A stretch of 64,000 bases of DNA, taken from positions 115,056 to 179,055 of the forward strand of contig NZ_BSTR01000012.1 of NCBI RefSeq assembly GCF_030269645.1, given 5' to 3'. The DNA comes from Actinokineospora sp. NBRC 105648. Lineage in GTDB: Bacteria > Actinomycetota > Actinomycetes > Mycobacteriales > Pseudonocardiaceae. Both the position numbers and the translations under genes were made by a program. Shown piece after piece: positions 62,886 through 64,000 of this stretch. The first letter of the stretch is position 1; each line of letters starts with the position of its first letter. Below the pieces are notes generated by a model. It had not been told where the DNA came from and did no database searches. It was given only the letters and a program-made list of their open reading frames with translations.

Positions 62886-63719
62886 ATGTCGGGTGAACGG
62901 AAGCCGTCCCAAGCGCGCGACCGGACCATCGGCGCCCAGTTGAAGACCATCCGATTGGAGCAGACCCGTTACACGCTGGAGCAGGCGGCGGAGGCGCTGC
63001 AGTGGTCGGCCGCGACGCTGAGCCGGACGGAGAACGGCAAGCGGCACATCACCAGTGAGGAGGTCGCCATGCTCCTCACCCTCTACCAAGTCCCGGTGGG
63101 ACAACGCAACGAGCTGGTGGAGGCCGCCAGGGCCACCGGGCAAGCGGAGGGGTGGTGGTCACGGCCGCTGCCAGGGGTGTTGCCGGATGTCGGCATGCTG
63201 GCCGGGCATGAGAGCAATGCCAGGGCATTGACCGACTGGTCCCTCACCGTGGTGCCCGGCCTGATGCAGACCTATGCCTACGCGGTCGGGCTCATGGTCG
63301 CCGACGGCGCTTCGACCCGGGATGTGGAGATGCGGTGGATCGCCCGGTTGCGCCGACAGCAAGTTCTTCCCTCGGTCGACTACGAGGCGTATATCCATGA
63401 GGGGGCACTCCGCACCCCGTATGGCGGTGTTGCCGCGCTACGAGAGCAACTCCGGCACCTCCGCGACGCGAACCAGCGCGGTCACGGCGTCCGAGTGGTG
63501 CCGGAGGGCGTGCCGCACCGGGCGCTGATCCACGCCTGGCTGCTCATCGAGTTCCCACAGGCTTCGCCGGTGGTCTACGTGGAGTTGCAGCGGAGCAACG
63601 TCTTCCTCTACGACCGCGAGGCGGCCATCTACGAAGACGTGCGCCTGGCGCTGCGGCAAGTTGCGCTTTCCGGTGCGGAAAGTCGCAGTATGATTGACCA
63701 ACTCGTGGAAAGGTTGTGA
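62886..63719 (+). CDS. XRE-type HTH regulator with DUF5753 domain (second in window)
   Basis: The 277-residue protein has the HTH (YTLEQAAEALQWSAATLSRTENGKRHI) and the DUF5753 domain (VVPGLMQTYAYAVGLM, GHGVRVVPEGVPHRALIHAWLLIEFP). ATG 62886 lies after a GAAAGAGAG stretch. A DUF397 gene begins 2 bp after its stop. It may control the divergent three-gene unit 62795-61524. Confidence 0.87.
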   Translation: MSGERKPSQARDRTIGAQLKTIRLEQTRYTLEQAAEALQWSAATLSRTENGKRHITSEEVAMLLTLYQVPVGQRNELVEAARATGQAEGWWSRPLPGVLPDVGMLAGHESNARALTDWSLTVVPGLMQTYAYAVGLMVADGASTRDVEMRWIARLRRQQVLPSVDYEAYIHEGALRTPYGGVAALREQLRHLRDANQRGHGVRVVPEGVPHRALIHAWLLIEFPQASPVVYVELQRSNVFLYDREAAIYEDVRLALRQVALSGAESRSMIDQLVERL

Positions 63720-63721
63720 TC

Positions 63722-63877
63722 ATGGAGTGGCGTAAGGCTTCCCGCTCGGGCAACGCAGGCAACTGCGTCGAGCTGCGTCAGGACCTCGCGGCTGTTCGCG
63801 ACAGCAAGCACCCCGAGGTGTCGTTGCCCGTGTCCCGTTCGGCCGTTCGGGCGTTGGTCACCCGGCTGGCCCGCTAG
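63722..63877 (+). CDS. DUF397 small protein
   Basis: The 51-residue protein reads MEWRKASRSGNAGNCVEL, then VRDSKHPEVSLPVSRSAVRAL, the normal DUF397 pattern (in contrast to the duplicated copy at 19653). It directly follows the DUF5753 regulator, its usual partner. Confidence 0.82.
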   Translation: MEWRKASRSGNAGNCVELRQDLAAVRDSKHPEVSLPVSRSAVRALVTRLAR

Positions 63878-64000
63878 GGCCTGTATCGAAGTCATCTCGG
63901 GCTGTTTGAGCTGGAGTTGGTGCTGTTGGGCGTGTCGGTGGTCGACATGGGTGAGGTCTCCGGTAGTTGGTTCGTCGACCAAGAAGAACCTGAGCACCAC
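63878..64000. other. Right-edge stretch, possible insertion-sequence end
   Basis: GGGCCTGTATCGAAGTCATC at 63877-63896 has the look of an IS terminus. A frame from ATG 63946 (GEVSGSWFVDQEEPEHH) runs to the window edge. The rest of the element would be outside the window. Confidence 0.3.

Overview
The window is GC-rich actinobacterial DNA with many GTG and TTG starts and ATGA-type overlapping operons. It carries a SARP regulator, DUF5753/DUF397 regulator pairs, an ESX-style WXG/NlpC/YbaB operon and secreted lipoproteins. Together these suggest a filamentous actinomycete, most likely of the Pseudonocardiales (Actinokineospora, Saccharothrix or Actinosynnema type); the taxon is inferred. I saw no rRNA or intact tRNA gene.

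Region 1 (1-13.9 kb) looks like one side of a specialised-metabolite gene cluster that continues beyond the left edge. It holds a ketosynthase III homologue with Ser at the usual Cys position, an MFS exporter, a PaaK-type acyl-CoA ligase, two MarR regulators and an FAD monooxygenase. It also holds an AfsA-type hotdog protein next to a HAD phosphatase, a SARP activator, and a tightly coupled run of InhA-like reductase, MaoC dehydratase, flavin reductase, FabH and seryl-tRNA synthetase. Two intergenic regions carry GTCAGNN heptamers repeated at exactly 11 bp and exactly 22 bp, as expected for SARP sites.

Region 2 (14-21 kb) has small and accessory genes: a lipoprotein, a secreted double-thioredoxin protein, an alpha/beta hydrolase, an AraC regulator, several tiny membrane proteins and a DUF5753/DUF397 pair. 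Region 3 (21-37 kb) is conserved metabolism: the sdhCDAB operon, a nucleoside ABC importer (lipoprotein, ATPase, two permeases) coupled to cytidine deaminase and thymidine phosphorylase, adenosine deaminase, and two conserved proteins of unknown role. Region 4 (37-41 kb) has the WXG/NlpC/YbaB operon and a Panacea-Fic toxin-antitoxin pair.

Region 5 (41-50 kb) mixes the deoC-ALDH-ALDH operon and upp with a TetR/membrane-protein pair and a family of about 140-bp palindromic repeats. There are four copies in the window, two of them next to 29-bp tandem arrays. Region 6 (50-64 kb) is accessory: a decayed integrase, a TetR gene, an RHH/Doc-like pair whose toxin has lost its catalytic His, and a MerR regulator with two aldo-keto reductases behind a 19-bp-spacer promoter. 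It also has a membrane receptor with a periplasmic-binding-like domain, a seven-repeat FG-GAP secreted protein, a membrane-embedded STAND NTPase, a flavodoxin, HTH proteins and a second DUF5753/DUF397 pair.
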